This document shows positions 35,701 through 64,000 of a stretch of DNA of 64,000 nucleotides, piece by piece; the stretch's first letter is position 1; each line of letters opens with the position of its first letter. Source of the DNA: Tubiluchus corallicola (lineage: Eukaryota > Priapulida > Priapulimorpha > Priapulimorphida > Tubiluchidae); assembly GCA_030141605.1 (NCBI GenBank), contig JAQGDQ010000028.1, positions 689,501 to 753,500 of the forward strand, read 5' to 3'. The position numbers were made by a program, and so were the translations under genes. The notes under the pieces were generated by a model. The model saw only the letters and a list, made by a program, of their open reading frames with translations, was not told where the DNA came from and made no database searches.

Positions 35701-38000
35701 AAAAAAAAACTGCCAAAAATGTACAAATATATGTTAGTATTCACAACAGAAAGACTAGCTCTTATATTAGTAGTTTTAAACTTGTAAAAAAAGTTCATAT
35801 ATCATCTGCAATGGCAACAACATACACATAACGGCAAACAGGAAAACAGCATTTTATTTGGGGAACACAGTAGTCGTCAAAGTATAGCTATTCACAGTAT
35901 CCCAGTATAGACTAGAAGAATACGGAAGAAAAAGAGGAATGCTCACAAGTCAAGAAACGGAATACTCACAACTCAAGAAACAAAGCTACAAAATCAGCAG
36001 GAAAAATGTAAGGGCCGAGATAAAAGTTCAGTTTTGGCTGACACTAAAATTACATAATTTTGTTAAAGGCTTGGCTGAAAAATTGGATAACATGGTCAGC
36101 AGGTACAAAGAAACATCTTTTGTCTACATCATTATTGTAATGCCACATTGCACAATCATGTGAAACAGAACATTACTAAAGTCATGGGCTCAGAGAGAGA
36201 GAGGCACAACTGCTGCTGAGGAATGCCAAATTAAATGTTAAACACAGTTGAAAAGAGACAACAACTGAAGAGAGAGGAGTTACTGAGGCAGAACAGGCAT
36301 CTTTGCAATGAATAAGGAGTAGATGTATATGGATAATTCGGTAATAACATCAAGGTACCTGCCAGAAAAAGGATCGTTCTGCTCAGAAGTCTTCGTAAAA
36401 TGTCTTCCCTAGTTTGTGATTGGAAGTTTACAATTACGTCGTATAGTGATTAATAATATGTGACTTAACAGTAGCAACTAAAATATTCAAATTAGCAAAC
36501 TGAAATTAGCAAATTAACAAATTTTAAGCAAACTAAAAGCATCAAAAAAGTAATAACTGTTTAAAATCAACTGCATGCTTCAGAAGCAAGAAATTTAAAA
36601 TTTCTACATAAAACTTACGTAATTTAAAAATAATGGCAAATAAGGATAAGCAGTTATATTAATGAAATCGTAACCTTTTTAAACAGGCATATGAGTGTAG
36701 TGTCACACAAAACTTTTTCATATAAAATTTTGCTTGCTCTGTATTGTGCATATGATTATGGAAAACAACTGTCATCCACAAAAATGAGATGAAAACCGGG
36801 TTTCTGCACTAAATTTAATGTCTCAGACTGTCTAAGTACATTGTCAAGTAAAAATGCAAACAAGTGTTCTCTGTACAAATCTTTATAACTGCCACCCTCT
36901 TCTCACCTGCTCAGCTTATTCACTCACCTTTAACTTTGGACCACCGCGTTCCTAATAGACTATCATATGATGCTAGAAAACCAATTGATAAACGAACTGG
37001 TAAAAAAGTAATTAAAGCTTTTTATACCATACACTGTTCACAGGCAATAACTAATAAAGCTATGAATGAAAAATAATTTAGTAGAAAAAAACAACTAGTT
37101 AATTTATTCTACGGAGGAAGGGACTATCTAGGACAGAAAGCTCTGTTCACAGCCTCACTGGGCAACCATAATAATGATACAATGATGAGGAACACAATGG
37201 CAACAACAATAGTTAGAAGGTGATGATGATGGCTATGATAATAACAACAACAGCAGCAGCAACAAAACAGTAACCAAAAGCAACAGAAGTGGCAATGGGA
37301 ACCACGACTACGACAGCAAGAACAAAATTTGCTATTTATAAGCATTAAGGTTTACGAGTTTTGTCGAGGACAAATTTATATTTTCAAAAAATTTGAATCA
37401 TCCCATGGTTTCCATTTAACATTCTGACTACAGAAATCAGAGACTAACACTGTATTATTTCACTATTTATGTTCTAACAGTTCTGAGAACTCAATAATTC
37501 ATTATTCCAGGCAGTGTAACCATACAAGTATATGCACAATTTCAAACTTAAATTACTTGGCGAAATTATCAAAGTTGTATACCATCATTATTTGATGAAG
37601 AAGCAGTTGATTTAGTTTGTTGTTCTTGTTCTTCATTACCTGTTGAAAAAAGAACCAATAAATGTCATTTTAATAATAATATAAAAAACGGCATACGCAA
37701 TAGTATACTCAAAGATGTGCCTGGCTAACATTACTGTTAATAATTTGATTAGTTCAAGATTATTAATTTAACATAAAAGCTCATAAAATTCATAATACAG
37801 TACTTATAGAAAAAGAATGATAAAATATAATAAGTTTCATTAAATTATTAGTTCGAGGTGTAACAGCATGTACGTGTGTACTATGTAAGACACAATCTGA
37901 GGGAAGTAATACCTGTTTGGGAACGATCTTGGCTCTTGGACATTGTCGATAAATCATAGAAACTCTCGTTGGTCATAAACACATGAAATAAAGAAAACAT
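8405..38000 (-). CDS. anoctamin A (TMEM16 family), complete, 24 exons
   Basis: Exons in order: 37913-38000, 37583-37639, 35146-35195, 33215-33367, 32091-32189, 30932-30985, 30581-30765, 26514-26656, 25950-26005, 24886-24939, 23523-23722, 22005-22110, 21464-21524, 20590-20672, 19929-20066, 18632-18833, 17586-17697, 16379-16439, 15513-15610, 12422-12573, 11589-11794, 10399-10592, 9334-9439, 8405-8737. All joins keep frame; product about 988 aa (996 from the upstream Met). Anoctamins are dimeric ten-helix membrane proteins acting as calcium-activated chloride channels or phospholipid scramblases. Visible hallmarks: RRIDYVLAY and [11 protein letters not shown] in the cytosolic dimerisation region, [16 protein letters not shown] at TM1, [11 protein letters not shown] in the first extracellular loop, NNCKELG on TM6, DEYLEM on TM7, [12 protein letters not shown] on TM8. 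Calcium-site residues are all kept. Closest in feel to ANO3/4/5/6. Special features: Ser on TM6 where relatives have Glu/Asp, and a repetitive Val-Pro tail. Start chosen because an in-frame TAA directly precedes the first ATG and no acceptor lies upstream. Confidence 0.88.
9334..9439 (-). CDS. anoctamin A exon 23, TM10 start
   Basis: Encodes [20 protein letters not shown], then [15 protein letters not shown]. Confidence 0.92.
10399..10592 (-). CDS. anoctamin A exon 22, TM9 and following loop
   Basis: Encodes [20 protein letters not shown] and [10 protein letters not shown], a conserved stretch with NNS and NVT glycosylation sequons. Confidence 0.92.
11589..11794 (-). CDS. anoctamin A exon 21, TM7-TM8
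   Basis: Encodes [20 protein letters not shown] and [19 protein letters not shown]. Glu and Asp of IEIRLD match E734 and D738 of mouse ANO1. Confidence 0.94.
12422..12573 (-). CDS. anoctamin A exon 20, TM7 calcium ligands
   Basis: A basic linker ([13 protein letters not shown]), then [11 protein letters not shown] and [10 protein letters not shown]. The two Glu of EYLE match E702 and E705 of mouse ANO1. 9 bases shorter than in B. Confidence 0.92.
13501..13811. mobile_element. fold-back element with a tRNA-like core
   Basis: Left arm about 13501-13599 and right arm about 13716-13811 are imperfect inverted copies; for example ATAAACCATTG, ATTTATTTCA and GAAGAAAGAA in the left arm recur reversed in the right. 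The core has a good RNA polymerase III A-box (TAGCTCAGATGG, 13653-13664) and a weak B-box (GGTTCACAA, about 13699-13707), as in tRNA-derived SINEs. It lies in the intron between exons 20 and 19 of anoctamin A. Two opposed SINE copies or a MITE that captured a SINE are both possible. Confidence 0.5.
14056..14897 (+). mobile_element. LINE 3' end: reverse-transcriptase C-terminus and 3' UTR
   Basis: An open frame from about 14056 to the stop at 14470 reads [45 protein letters not shown] and [14 protein letters not shown], the typical C-terminal region of CR1/L2/jockey-like LINEs. It is followed by a UTR ending in AATAAATGACTATGACT near 14897. It is 5'-truncated and antisense to anoctamin A, within an intron. 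The intact frame suggests a fairly recent insertion. Confidence 0.7.
15513..15610 (-). CDS. anoctamin A exon 19, TM6 calcium-site helix
   Basis: Encodes [20 protein letters not shown], then [13 protein letters not shown]. The Asn and Glu of NNCKE match the TM6 calcium ligands (N650 and E654 in mouse ANO1). The Ser of LISLC replaces a residue that is Glu or Asp in ANO1, ANO3-ANO6 and paralogue B. Confidence 0.92.
16379..16439 (-). CDS. anoctamin A exon 18, TM5-TM6 loop
   Basis: 61 bases, [20 protein letters not shown]. Confidence 0.88.
17586..17697 (-). CDS. anoctamin A exon 17, TM5
   Basis: Encodes [20 protein letters not shown] and the TM5 helix ending VGFVKGK. Confidence 0.92.
17814..18435 (+). 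mobile_element. hAT element with 8-bp target duplication
   Basis: 622 bp in an anoctamin A intron. Ends are CAGGGCCGG and, on the other strand, CAGGGCCAG. The flanks GGTGTTGT (17806-17813) and AGTGTTGT (18436-18443) match at 7 of 8 positions, as expected for a hAT target duplication. It contains a transposase C-terminal remnant at 17956-18240. It is an internally deleted copy. Confidence 0.8.
17956..18240 (+). pseudogene. hAT transposase C-terminal dimerisation remnant
   Basis: Reads [20 protein letters not shown], then AMLFIEVDF and [18 protein letters not shown]. This matches the hAT dimerisation pattern KNYLRSTMSQERL.GLA.LSIE...I.FD.II..FA..KARK. Only the end of the protein is present, so it is not functional as a transposase. 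Confidence 0.75.
18632..18833 (-). CDS. anoctamin A exon 16, TM3-TM4
   Basis: Encodes [20 protein letters not shown], then [20 protein letters not shown]. Donor GTATGT. Same 202-base length as B. Confidence 0.9.
19929..20066 (-). CDS. anoctamin A exon 15
   Basis: Encodes [20 protein letters not shown], the RP.YEA motif of the TM2-TM3 loop, and the start of TM3 ([10 protein letters not shown]). Confidence 0.9.
20274..20447. repeat. 64-bp tandem repeat
   Basis: Units starting CTCATGAATGTTCAAG at 20327 and 20391, period 64 bp, with a more decayed copy to the left from about 20274 and similar scraps back to 20199. Intronic in anoctamin A. Confidence 0.6.
20590..20672 (-). CDS. anoctamin A exon 14, TM2 end
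   Basis: 83 bases, [20 protein letters not shown] then VQDEG; matches the FLEFWKRR..AYDWDL motif of ANO3/ANO4. Confidence 0.92.
21464..21524 (-). CDS. anoctamin A exon 13, TM2 start
   Basis: 61 bases, [20 protein letters not shown], the conserved HLFDN.ATVFF start of TM2. Confidence 0.92.
22005..22110 (-). CDS. anoctamin A exon 12, extracellular cysteine loop
   Basis: Encodes [18 protein letters not shown], the disulphide-rich loop between TM1 and TM2. Confidence 0.9.
22892..23036. repeat. 37-bp minisatellite, four units
   Basis: Units at 22892-22925 (34 bp), 22926-22962, 22963-22999 and 23000-23036, each starting GAAACTTTTGGCTTTTTGAC and differing mainly in the number of CAA triplets. It has overlapping minus-strand frames, but these are by-products of the repeat. 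Intronic in anoctamin A. Confidence 0.85.
23523..23722 (-). CDS. anoctamin A exon 11, TM1
   Basis: Encodes [20 protein letters not shown] followed by the TM1 helix ([27 protein letters not shown]). Same length as B exon 9. Confidence 0.92.
24886..24939 (-). CDS. anoctamin A exon 10
   Basis: 54 bases, [18 protein letters not shown]. Variable loop before TM1; 3 bases shorter than in B. Confidence 0.8.
25950..26005 (-). CDS. anoctamin A exon 9
   Basis: 56 bases, [18 protein letters not shown]; the TAAFPLHE stretch is the anoctamin AYPLHDG motif. Confidence 0.88.
26071..26513 (-). other. long in-frame open extension into the intron after exon 8 of anoctamin A
   Basis: Directly after the exon 8 donor, the same frame stays open for about 147 codons to a stop at 26071-26073, within a 508-base intron. 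The stretch is less AT-rich than other introns and encodes a Cys/Gly/Lys-rich segment ([31 protein letters not shown]). The opposite strand is also open here (26189-26575). Either intron retention makes a truncated anoctamin with a Cys-rich end, or an unrecognised element was inserted. Confidence 0.35.
26514..26656 (-). CDS. anoctamin A exon 8
   Basis: Encodes [23 protein letters not shown] and ends KSRMRFG. Donor is the weaker GTGTGT (B has GTAAGT), and the frame stays open far into the following intron. Confidence 0.88.
26992..27468 (+). mobile_element. LINE 3' tail fragment
   Basis: The frame to a stop at 27210 ends [20 protein letters not shown], then SAVRQFN, the usual last motif of jockey/CR1-like LINE ORF2 (RTNR.KNSFIP.AIR.WN). 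The following UTR ends in an ATCTT-type simple repeat near 27468. 5'-truncated, in the intron between exons 8 and 7 of anoctamin A. Confidence 0.55.
27797..28075. repeat. CCACA/CATACC simple-sequence array
   Basis: About 280 bp built almost entirely of A, C and T on the plus strand, with recurring CCATACCATACC and ACCACAC. G is nearly absent. It lies inside the 3-kb hAT element. Its open frames are artefacts of the repeat. Confidence 0.75.
28885..29563 (-). pseudogene. hAT (ZBED-like) transposase remnant
   Basis: The frame 29330-29563 contains [20 protein letters not shown] and [10 protein letters not shown], the hAT TRWNS motif. After a frameshift, the lower part reads [12 protein letters not shown], a stop, [25 protein letters not shown] and IALDPNCAK, matching the hAT EW..L, IP.L..L and A.LDPR.K steps in order. 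Frameshifts and stops show it is dead. Confidence 0.7.
30581..30765 (-). CDS. anoctamin A exon 7
   Basis: Acidic start (EEEEAEEHQ), a basic middle ([11 protein letters not shown]), then [15 protein letters not shown], which matches the conserved FTC.F.R.R stretch before the next exon. 16 codons longer than in B. Confidence 0.85.
30932..30985 (-). CDS. anoctamin A exon 6, variable linker
   Basis: 54 bases, phase 0 at both ends ([18 protein letters not shown]). The B counterpart is a different 27-base exon. It could be skipped without breaking frame. Confidence 0.65.
32091..32189 (-). CDS. anoctamin A exon 5
   Basis: Encodes [20 protein letters not shown] and KMPIK, a near-invariant anoctamin N-terminal motif. 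Same length and phase as B exon 3. Confidence 0.9.
33215..33367 (-). CDS. anoctamin A exon 4, dimerisation domain start
   Basis: Encodes [20 protein letters not shown], then a charged helix ending [10 protein letters not shown]. Four residues shorter at its start than the B counterpart, because the acceptor TTCTTACAAG sits directly before the Arg-Leu-Glu-Glu. Confidence 0.85.
35146..35195 (-). CDS. anoctamin A exon 3
   Basis: 50 bases, [16 protein letters not shown]. Acidic and disordered. Same phases as the first exon visible in anoctamin B, which is also acidic. Confidence 0.7.
36101..36140. repeat. possible diverged copy of the dispersed block
   Basis: GGTACAAAGAAACATCTTTT followed by CATTATTGTAATG resembles the block at 1330-1366 and 6050-6083. 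Short and diverged, so weak. Confidence 0.25.
37583..37639 (-). CDS. anoctamin A exon 2
   Basis: Acceptor TTTTCAACAG, donor GTATAC. Encodes a Gln/Ser-rich disordered stretch ([18 protein letters not shown]). Phases fit exons 1 and 3. Confidence 0.7.
37913..38000 (-). CDS. anoctamin A exon 1 with start codon
   Basis: Two in-frame ATGs: 37998-38000, directly preceded by TAA, and 37974-37976. Either gives a short polar N-terminus ([19 protein letters not shown]). Donor GTATTA; ends one base into a Gly codon. Confidence 0.7.
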
Positions 38001-38499
38001 TTAAATGTATACAAACAACATGCTGACTACAAACAGGCCAGCATATTGCAAAATGATTGAAATGTGTATTAATTTAACGGGAATATGAGCCAGGTTTTAT
38101 AAGAAAATACTATTATAATGCTGTAATTATTCACAACATTGACAGGTTTCAGCAGAGTTTCCATGCTTGAATGACCATGCTTCTGTGGCAATTTAATAGT
38201 ATGCAAAGTTTGTAAAATAAAGTTCGTCATACAGTTGCAATTTAATTTCATGTTACTAATTTATTCTAAGCTAGTAAGGTGTTATTACCAGTACAAATAT
38301 AATACATTTTACCTTACAAATACACTACATTTTAGTACACAAGTATAAATCTTATCAGTGGGTGACTTGCACATAATTCCATAGAGATGTTCAGTTTGCC
38401 ATGTTGTTCTCATTATTCATGTAATACAAAACTTTGCCAGTAGCTCATTGTAAGGTAAAAATGCATGCTGAATTTTCGCAAATTTGGAATCCATGACAA

Positions 38500-38586
38500 C
38501 TATAATCGTGTATCTATAATCTTTAAGCTATAATCTATAAGCTATCTATCTATAGTCTATCTATCTATAATCTATAAAATAGATTA
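38500..38586. repeat. CTAT-type simple repeat
   Basis: Repeated CTATAATCTATAA and CTATCTATCTATA over about 87 bp, about 500 bp upstream of the anoctamin A start codon. It includes TATAAAAT-like strings, but calling a TATA box inside a TA-rich repeat is not supported. Confidence 0.6.
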
Positions 38587-38826
38587 TTACGATCATTTCT
38601 GCAGAGTTTTTGTAGCATCTTCATCATCATGTTCTAGAGCGTGGCCAATAGGTACTTGTTTATCGAAAAATTTAAAATCAAGATACTACAGATTTTTCGC
38701 CAGTCAAGTATTTTTTCAAAAGGGTCATTGACAATGGCACACTACCCAAATTCTAATTACCCAAACATGTTTCTAATAGTTTAATAATGAATTTCACAGG
38801 GAAAACTTAATAGACAATAATTATAA

Positions 38827-39040
38827 CAAGAGAATAAGGAAGGCGAGAGAAAAATAGTGAGAGAGAGAGATGGGAGAGAGTGAGTGAGTGACTGACAGAG
38901 ATTGATTTTTTGATTAGTAACAGAGAGACAGAAAAAGAGAGAGAGAGAGAGAAAGAGAGAGATGGAGAGAGAAAGAGTGAGAGAGAGAGAGAGAGAGAGA
39001 GAGGGGGGAGGGAGAAAGAGAGGCAGAGAGGGGGAGAGAT
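38827..39040. repeat. GA-rich microsatellite block
   Basis: Purine-only runs of (GA)n, interrupted by GTGA and GGGAG, about 0.8-1.0 kb upstream of anoctamin A. Confidence 0.8.
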
Positions 39041-42000
39041 ACTATTGGAATAACATAAATCATAATGTAAAAATTAGATGCGCGCGCGTAACCCAGTGCT
39101 TCGCATTCCGGACTAGTTTTTGGAATCTTAGCTATGTCCTATGCTTGGTATTACAATAACTAATTCTGAGATTTTTGCCTGTCTCTCTTTTTGTTTGTTT
39201 GCATAGCACAGTCAATGCACAGGAATAATATTTAAGTAAATTCATCGTTATTTCAAATTTGCAAATTTACTGACAGTGATACTGCAAAAATTTTCCAAAC
39301 TAATCTAGAGAAAACTTTCAGAATAGTGTTATTATCGCAGGTCGATCGTCCCTGTCAAGGAAATACACAACGATCAATAATTTACTGTTTATAAATCAGA
39401 TAACAAATAAATCACAACAGGTTTCACATACTCAGACCCGGATATTATTTCGCGATTAGTGTGAGCTGAGCTGCAATGCGGTAAGCATTTACGGCAAAAA
39501 ATTACGGCACGTTGATATGACAGCTAGTATAAAGCAGTTCCAAACGTGAAATCCATCATGATGAAAAAACGATGTAGAACATGCTGTGCATCTGGCAAAG
39601 TCACATGTAGTTACATTAGTAGTTTTGTTTACAATGCGCCTCGCTGACAATTGTAGAACGTTGTTGAAAATAGATGAAAAACTGAAAGGGTTATAAATAC
39701 CCAAGGGTTATAAATGTGTATGTCACCTAATTAATTATGTATTTTTTTAGCTTTTTTGCGGCACAATTATCGTAGCTACCTGCATTAATGACGTGCAACA
39801 TTGATTTTTCGCTGTGTAAGATGTTGCAATAAAATTAATTTTTCCAGTGTGAACACATTAACATATTTTCGTTTTACAGATATTAGGTTAATTGTCTGCT
39901 TTATTGCAATAGCTGGAAATCGTTGAATATCCCTCAAAATTAAAGAAAGTATGACCACGGTTTCACGTTGGTACATGCGTATTGCAACACTGTGTGATGT
40001 TTGCGCTTCCTCGACAACCCTGTATACTGAGACGGCAGTTGCTGCTGTACACAGGAGGTGCTACACACCTCCGTTTCGCACAGGTGAGGTGGTACACTGC
40101 AAGCCCATACATGGCAATGTCGAACAAGGGCTAACATTCCACATAGTGTTGCTATTAGACACTGTTAAATAGTGTTAAGTGGTACGCATTTGACTTCAGT
40201 ACTGTAGTCGCTCCACTTTTTAGTACGCCAGTTGGCGCTAGGATATGATGTAGTTAGACAGACTATGTGGCACATATGAAAACCAACGTAAACGCTAAAT
40301 TGATGAATACAAAATGAACCATAAATATGAAGCAAAGTAATGAAAGTACAACAACTATTACAGACATTACAGTTACACTGTATTTTCTTAATATAATATT
40401 TACAGTGACTGAATTACATCCTCTCTTTCTTAAAAAAACAACTTAAAATGGAAACATTTTTTTCATGCCCATAATAGAGAGCAGGGGCCTACACCATCAG
40501 AAATCCAGTAAATATTGATGCAAACCATTCATGTCGTGTGATACGACTTCTAAAGCAAACAGTCTGCAGCACTCTACTAAGCAAGCTTATCATTTTTAGA
40601 ATTCCTGTAAAAATAAAGAAAATCTTGAAACATGCAACGATCCTAAAAGCAGAAACGCGCTTAAGACAACCTTAACTTCAATCTGGGAACTCTTGGGGCA
40701 ATTACTTACATTTAACACAGATTTATTTCAGCTCATACCGAGTTTGTTTACAAGAGGATTGCGATATTGCCTAAAGTTTAGAATTGCCTACTCGATCGGC
40801 TATGGTCCGTTCTATGGAGCCATATGGCCCTGGATAAAGCGGATATTTAGCAACCGAGAGGTTTTTTAAATAATTTGTTTCTTATAGGACAGCGATATAC
40901 TCAAGCTTGTGGCAACATTATTATTGTTTTGTTTACATAATTATATTCTAATTACAATTACATCCAAGAAAGTCCAATTAAAATTCAGTCGATTTTATTT
41001 TTTCCATAATTATATATAAGATACCAAGCATGGTTTGCTATAATTTTAGTAAGTCACCAGAAAAGAACTGACACCCACTGCGCAAATTGTTCTTTGTAAG
41101 GTTTCAACTAAAAAAAACTTGTTCGATTCGATTCAGACGTTGCTCACCGCTTTACTGGACTGGTTGAGTAGGGTCCATCATAGAAATAAGTTTTTTAAAT
41201 CTGTATTTCCCCCAATTATACCCATTTACCCCGGTATTAATCGACACTCCATTGTACATAATACTTCATTACCTAGTTAATGCTAGTTTCATTGCAAAGT
41301 CAAAATTGCTACATGGCCTACTGTGAACATTCTGAATGACCAGATAATGTTTCTTTAATTTTATATTGCGAAATGCATTAATAAGTAAATCAGTCAAAAA
41401 TTATATACTGTATGTCAATGTAGATGAAGGATGCAGCTGCGCAGCTGTATGACAGGCATGACCTGGAGGTCATCGAAATGTGTCACACTACTGTAACATT
41501 TACTGTTTACCACAGTGGCATTTTAAGATAGGAAAAGAGAAAAAAGTTACTGAGCCATAACTACTTGAGTAGTTGTACTAGCAAGAGAATAAAGCTCATC
41601 AGAGTGATATTTCTACAAATTTTGTTTACATTTGTGCCAACATATAAAAAGAAGCGAGAAAACAAGCCTACAGGTACAGAAATGGCATTTAGTTGCATAT
41701 TTTATTAATAACATAGGCAACAATAAGAGTGTAGTTGTAAACTATATTTGTAAAACAATAAATTATGCACACGATCGACGGCAAACCACTAAATAAAATT
41801 TAAGAGTAACCTACTGCTACTTGCACAAGTTCCACAGTGTTACCAGAATCAAATATAAATACATTTTACAGCATTTGGAAGAAAAATTGAAAGCTTTTGC
41901 TTTAGACAAAATGTAAATATATGTTGTCGATCATAAAGAGCTGACTAAAAGAAGTAAAGGCATTCATTTCTCACACGTTGTATAAATAATGCCCTCCTAT

Positions 42001-43266
42001 TATGTGTGGAATATGGCACAAATGATTACATTTACTTCTGTTAACAGCCTCAATGCTCGCACTGGGACAATATTTTGATTATATTATGGGGCCTAAAAAT
42101 CCAGAAAGTAAAAATGTAACTACAGACGAAACTAGACAGGTGACATGAAGGTAAAACTTCAGGTAGAGAGATAAAATGATCTACGATACACTTACAAACT
42201 TTTCATATAAATTTCATGCAACAATCATTAATCAGTATAAACAAAAAGTTTACTAATCAGATCAGTTTTTGGTTTTCTTGGCATTGCACTATGAAAAATA
42301 AAATGAAATATAATACATTTGCTTTCGCTATCGCATCAGTTAAAATTAGAAATGAACATAAATGAGTTCTACGACAATCACAAAAGCCATACATATGCAG
42401 CAAGTATATTTCATAGCGTTTGCTACATATATGAAGGCGAGAGGCAGCGAATCATGCCGTTACTTTCAAAATTTCAGTGAAGTTTGCAATGCAAGAGTAA
42501 AATGTAATAATGAATGGCAAACATGAGGAAACTATGCATTTAAATATCTAGTTGTCTCTAAAAGCACACCATGTACAACATACAACATTAGACACTGAGA
42601 TTATTAGTAATATTAAAAAGATCGTATAATATGCTTATCATACATGCACACAAAAACACTGATGCAGGCACCTTCAGTAGTATCAAAATAATATTTTCAA
42701 TAAAGAAAATAGTCTTCATGAACATACGCATACGAAAAAGTGATTAAACAAGTGGGCAATACATAAAATCTTAGTAAAAATTATTAACAAATTCACGTTT
42801 GAGGCAAAATTTTCCTAGTGAAAAATTTCCTCGAGCACAGATTCTGCAAAACATTTGCAAGCTGTAGAAAAAAACTGGAAAACATTAGTGCTTTACAATT
42901 GACTTCATCATCATATTTGCACTTACACAACATTTAAAACAAGTATTTCTTTTTCGCAAAATTTCGTTCCAAATCTGCCAATTCAAACTACTTTTATCAC
43001 AACTAATTTGATTACTCCTTCATGCAGGTCACCACTTGTGCACAAGAATATTTTTAAATTGTACTATTCGAAAGCAGCAGTACTTTATTGAAAAATCAGA
43101 AACCAAAATACTCAGTAAAAAATTCCAATACTTGAGTGACCATTGTTTTTTTCACAAAGAGCTAAAAGTTTCTAGTATAACAAGTGAAATTATACAAGCC
43201 AAAATTACGAGGAAATATAACATTGCCGTATTTTTATATTGCACCTACAGATAATGAATCGATTAG

Positions 43267-63669
<20,403 letters not shown>

Positions 63670-64000
63670 CTGAAAATAAAGTCAATTTTGAGATGCAAAA
63701 TGAATGTTTTTATAACAATCACTGTTCAAATTGAATCAAATTACTATGAAATTAAACACATTGTATATTTACAGTGCATCTTTAATGGTGTTGTTGGTAA
63801 TCAAAATTAATGAAATGCCAAGAACAAGAATGTGATGGTTAGTTAAATCAAGTGACAAGAAACAAATTAAGTTGATCAGTTAAACAGATTGATAATTACA
63901 AGCACTAGATTTGCTTAGTTAATGGCTAGCCAACTACTCACTGCACTCTATAGCTATGTCATGCAATTACTTGCGAAAAATTAGAAAAATTTGGATTGGA
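63670..64000. other. right edge, intron of anoctamin B
   Basis: AT-rich sequence upstream of the first visible anoctamin B exon. No further exon or start codon is recognised, so the 5' part of the gene lies beyond the window. Confidence 0.5.

Larger units (their letters stand above)
38001..43266. other. intergenic region between anoctamin B 3' end and anoctamin A start
   Basis: 5.3 kb. It must hold the anoctamin A promoter and 5' UTR (right of 38000) and the anoctamin B 3' UTR (left of 43267; a minus-strand AATAAA is read at 43084-43089). It also contains a CTAT/ATAATC simple repeat (38500-38586) and a GA-rich block (38827-39040). Open frames around 39489-40172 show no recognisable family. 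Confidence 0.45.

Noticed and set aside
36864-37076. 70-codon open frame upstream in the anoctamin A intron
   Set aside because: No recognisable motif, no splice context, and it is on the opposite strand.
39489-40172. Coding gene in the intergenic region upstream of anoctamin A
   Set aside because: Several short overlapping frames on both strands with no motif or splice structure.

Overview
This is an AT-rich eukaryotic, invertebrate-animal-like window. Genes are split into short exons (27-333 bases) with GT-AG introns, and the introns and intergenic DNA are full of microsatellites, MITE-like and hAT elements and truncated LINE tails. There is nothing prokaryotic or viral: no operons and no CRISPR. 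The exact taxon cannot be fixed from the sequence, but the gene content is metazoan.

Layout. (1) 93-239, minus strand: one well-spliced exon of a gene I do not recognise. (2) 2320-5015, plus strand: three exons of a SWSAP1-like RAD51-paralogue ATPase (Walker A, Walker B and C-terminal region); its first exon and its very end are not resolved. (3) 8405-38000, minus strand: a complete anoctamin (TMEM16) gene, called anoctamin A here, reconstructed as 24 coding exons and about 988-996 aa. (4) 38001-43266: intergenic DNA that must hold the anoctamin A promoter. (5) 43267 to beyond 63669, minus strand: a tandem paralogue, anoctamin B, with 22 exons in the window (about 881 aa) and its 5' end outside. 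The first exon seen in B matches exon 3 of A. Every one of the 22 shared exons has the same intron phases, and 14 have identical lengths, so A and B come from a tandem duplication.

Both anoctamins keep the six calcium-site residues on TM6, TM7 and TM8 known from ANO1, and they read most like the ANO3/ANO4/ANO5/ANO6 group. They differ at the N-terminal cytosolic region (exons A6/A7 versus B4/B5), at one TM6 position (Ser in A, Glu in B), and at the C-terminus (A has a repetitive Val-Pro-rich tail; B stops early). They may have divided expression, targeting or gating roles.

Mobile DNA: three hAT-type elements with near-perfect 8-bp target duplications (17814-18435, 27519-30529, 47207-47658), three TA-type MITE-like elements (2998-3191, 46697-47173, 59745-60360), three LINE 3' fragments, a fold-back element around a tRNA-like core (13501-13811), and a repeat family around 1290-1392 and 5900-6582. 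I did not find a new multi-gene system. The points most worth checking are the opposed CT/GA tracts flanking the TM6 exon of B, the long open reading frame that runs through an intron of A, and the structural split between the two paralogues. Introns not listed separately show nothing I can support beyond AT-rich sequence.
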